A stretch of 31,330 nucleotides of DNA from UBA927 sp964361785. GTDB taxonomy: Bacteria > Patescibacteriota > Microgenomatia > UBA10105 > UBA927. Below the pieces are notes generated by a model. It was given only the letters and a program-made list of their open reading frames with translations. It did no database searches and was not told where the DNA came from. Positions 29,072 to 31,330 of this stretch are shown piece by piece. A program made the translations under genes and the position numbers. Each line of letters starts with the position of its first letter. The first letter of the stretch is position 1. The DNA is taken from the NCBI GenBank assembly GCA_964361785.1, contig CAYIBX010000013.1, forward strand, positions 1-31,330, in the 5' to 3' direction.

Positions 29072-31279
29072 ATGACAAAAAAGTCCGTAGGAACATTTTT
29101 TATTGTAAAAAATACATGGCACACGTATCGCCGTTTTGCTTTCTTTCTTCTTCCGCTTAGCTTTCTTTTTATCTTTTACTTAGTCATTTTAAAGGACCTT
29201 CCATCGCCGACAAAGCTCTCAACCTATGATGTCCCCCTTGCTACAAAAATCTACGACAGAAACGATAAACTTTTATTTGATATTTTCGTGGGAGAAAATC
29301 GCACCGCAGTATCTCTTGACAAAATCCCCAAAAACGTTCAACACGCCACTATTGCCATTGAAGACAAAAATTTTTATACCCACGTCGGAATAAACCCTAT
29401 AGGGGGCATGCTCCGCGCAATACTGGCGAATATCGGAAGAAAACAACTCCAAGGCGGATCTACCATTACACAACAACTTGTCAAATCAGCGCTTCTTTCT
29501 CCTGAACGAACGCTGACGAGGAAAGCCAAAGAAATATTTCTTTCGCCAATCGTTGAACTTCTATATTCCAAAGATAAAATCTTAGAGATGTATTTAAATC
29601 ATGTGCCATACGGCGGGACTGCGTGGGGAATTGAAACTGCGTCTGAGCGATACTTTGGAAAATCAGTACAGGACTTAACACTTTCTCAAGCCGCGCTGCT
29701 TGCTGGACTTCCACAAGCGCCGACGTTGTATTCTCCGTTTGGTGCACATCCAGAATACGCAAAAACCAGACAACTTGCGGTACTAAAACGTATGGTTGAG
29801 GATGGGTATATCACACAAGAACAATCAGATACCGCTGCGAAAGAGGAATTGGTCTACAAACAAAACAAAGGAATATTGGCTCCTCACTTTGTGATGTATG
29901 TCAAAGAAGAACTCGTCAAAAAATTTGGTGAAAATATCGTAGAACGTGGCGGGCTAAAGGTCACCACCACCCTAGATCTTGATTTACAAGAGTTCGTCCA
30001 AGCGACCGTTGCGGGAGAGGTAAACAAACTTAAGTCCTACCGTGTATCAAATGGCGCTGCTCTTGTCACGAAACCCTCAACTGGCGAAATACTCTCAATG
30101 GTCGGATCTGTCGATTATTTTGCCACTCCCTCAGGATCCTTTAACGTCGCCACCGCTCTTCGCCAACCGGGCTCATCGATAAAACCTATAAACTACGCGA
30201 TCGGAATAGATAAACACATTGTGACCGCCAGCCACATGTTTCTTGATGTGCCAACGTGTTTTACAAACGTTGGAGGCCCAAAACCCTACTGCCCCAAAAA
30301 CTACGATGGCAAATTTAGAGGTCCGGTACAGCTTCGCCTAGCGCTTGGAAATTCCTTAAACATTCCAGCGGTGAAAATGTTATACCTTAATTCTGTATCT
30401 GATATGGTAGCTTCCGCTTCTGGATTTGGATTAAATACAATATCTGATGCATCCAAATACGGCCTCTCGCTTACTCTGGGCGGCGGCGAGGTTCATATGA
30501 CTGATATGGCCCAAGCTTTTTCAGTCTTTGCCAATAGTGGAATTCGACGCGATCTTGTCTCAATTCTTAAGGTAACGGATAAAAACGGCAAAACGCTTGA
30601 TGAATTCAAAGATCCCAATTTAAACCGCGACATACCGTCTCAACTTCTCATTCAAGGGACCAGAGTTGTAAGCCATGAAACCGCGTTTATTATTTCTCAC
30701 ATACTCCTTGATAACAATGCACGCCAGGATGCGTTCGGATCAAACTCTCTCTTAGCCATTCAGGGTCACGCTATTTCTGTAAAAACCGGAACGACTGATG
30801 ATCTTAGGGACAACTGGACCATCGGGTACACGCCGCAAGTGCTCGTTGCTACATGGGTCGGCAATAATGATAATTCTCCCATGAACCCGTCGCTGGTTTC
30901 GGGTATCACGGGGGCCGCTCCCATTTGGAATAAAATTATTCGCAAAACACTTGAGGGGAAACCCGATATCTGGCCCAAACAACCTGACGGTGTGGTGGGT
31001 GCGCAAATTTGTGCAACCAGCGGATTATTACCCCCCAACCCTGATGGAGAAGATAAAGGATGTCCAACACGATTTGAATACTTTATCAAAGGAACAATCC
31101 CGACAGAACGTGAGTCCATGAAACGACAGGTTCTTATAGACAAAACAACGGGAGATCTTGCTTTACCCAATCAAACAGACAACACCGAAATGCAAGAACA
31201 TCAAATTGTCTTTGACGGCATCTCCCAATGGTGTGTCGACTGCACGCATGCAGAAAACAAACCAATCATAGTAAAATAG
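29072..31279 (+). CDS. Bifunctional penicillin-binding protein (class A, PBP1-type)
   Basis: A 735-residue peptidoglycan synthase with one N-terminal membrane anchor (about 21-41). The glycosyltransferase domain (about 75-235) has the catalytic Glu97 in AIEDKNFY and the GGSTITQQLVK segment; the transpeptidase domain (about 325-600) has SSIK (Ser368-Lys371), SLN (428-430) and KTG (571-573). The enzyme polymerises and cross-links glycan strands outside the membrane. The C-terminal region has cysteines (CATSG, CPTRF, CVDCTH) that could form disulfides. The stop codon is the first triplet of the right-hand end repeat, so the natural C-terminus may have been slightly longer. It is expressed from its own leaderless-type promoter. 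Confidence 0.95.
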   Translation: MTKKSVGTFFIVKNTWHTYRRFAFFLLPLSFLFIFYLVILKDLPSPTKLSTYDVPLATKIYDRNDKLLFDIFVGENRTAVSLDKIPKNVQHATIAIEDKNFYTHVGINPIGGMLRAILANIGRKQLQGGSTITQQLVKSALLSPERTLTRKAKEIFLSPIVELLYSKDKILEMYLNHVPYGGTAWGIETASERYFGKSVQDLTLSQAALLAGLPQAPTLYSPFGAHPEYAKTRQLAVLKRMVEDGYITQEQSDTAAKEELVYKQNKGILAPHFVMYVKEELVKKFGENIVERGGLKVTTTLDLDLQEFVQATVAGEVNKLKSYRVSNGAALVTKPSTGEILSMVGSVDYFATPSGSFNVATALRQPGSSIKPINYAIGIDKHIVTASHMFLDVPTCFTNVGGPKPYCPKNYDGKFRGPVQLRLALGNSLNIPAVKMLYLNSVSDMVASASGFGLNTISDASKYGLSLTLGGGEVHMTDMAQAFSVFANSGIRRDLVSILKVTDKNGKTLDEFKDPNLNRDIPSQLLIQGTRVVSHETAFIISHILLDNNARQDAFGSNSLLAIQGHAISVKTGTTDDLRDNWTIGYTPQVLVATWVGNNDNSPMNPSLVSGITGAAPIWNKIIRKTLEGKPDIWPKQPDGVVGAQICATSGLLPPNPDGEDKGCPTRFEYFIKGTIPTERESMKRQVLIDKTTGDLALPNQTDNTEMQEHQIVFDGISQWCVDCTHAENKPIIVK

Positions 31280-31330
31280 GGTCTAGAGTAGATTAGCACT
31301 AACCAAATACGGTAAAATGTTGCTATGACG
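31277..31330. repeat. Right copy of the 54-bp inverted end repeat
   Basis: Exact reverse complement of 2-55. It begins with TAG, the stop codon of the penicillin-binding-protein gene, then GGGTCTAGAGTAG, and contains a TTAGCACTAA segment. It faces outward like the left copy. Because the contig ends inside it, its length and any encoded transposase are unknown. Confidence 0.85.

Noticed and set aside
1..31330. A complete mobile element bounded by terminal inverted repeats
   Set aside because: The content is housekeeping (groESL, tsaD, nrdJ, tRNA, sodA) with no transposase or integrase, so the ends are better explained as two copies of a repeat at contig breaks.

Overview
This 31.3 kb window looks like a chromosomal contig from an uncultivated member of the Candidate Phyla Radiation (Patescibacteria, probably a Parcubacteria-like lineage). 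The inference rests on AT-rich DNA, short tightly overlapping genes, a VirB4/TraD-like ATPase beside lineage-type proteins of unknown function, a VanW protein, a B12-dependent ribonucleotide reductase carrying an intein, GC-rich palindromes that read as LPAG-type peptides inside proteins, and many genes with no Shine-Dalgarno sequence but a -10 box almost touching the start codon. No plasmid, phage, CRISPR or rRNA features are seen. Both contig ends carry the same 54-bp sequence in inverted orientation, so the contig probably stops inside two copies of one dispersed repeat.

Layout. Positions 53-7351 (minus): a substrate-binding-protein-like gene, a nucleotidyltransferase-like gene, the groES-groEL operon with a CIRCE operator and a terminator, then a membrane protein, two alpha/beta hydrolases and a GNAT acetyltransferase cut short by the end repeat. 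Positions 7355-11469 (plus): VanW protein, a TagD/RfaE-type cytidylyltransferase, an MFS transporter and tsaD. Positions 11573-25052 (minus): idi, a tRNA with anticodon UAU, an ATP-grasp ligase, a three-gene unit (615-aa unknown, 135-aa unknown, 782-aa membrane ATPase), the nrdR-nrdJ-adenosyltransferase operon, a DUF5667-like secreted protein, an HD hydrolase and a CMP-kinase-like protein. Position 25111 (plus): a phosphoribosyltransferase. Positions 25697-29003 (minus): three overlapping micro membrane proteins, GapN, a PP2C-like phosphatase and superoxide dismutase. Position 29072 (plus): a bifunctional penicillin-binding protein ending exactly at the right-hand repeat.

How genes work together. 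The best integrated unit is nrdR-nrdJ-ATR: a reductase that needs adenosylcobalamin, the enzyme that makes adenosylcobalamin from cobalamin, and the repressor, with two NrdR-box-like sites 32 bp apart on a TTGACG-17-TAGGAT promoter. The nrdJ intein sits between Pro and the catalytic Cys of the N-x-C-x-E active-site motif. groES-groEL has its own heat-shock operator. The best candidates for undescribed biology are the 615/135/782-aa ATPase operon, the micro-membrane-protein operon at 25697-26083, and the recurrent leaderless promoter architecture (TATAAT, six bases, ATG).
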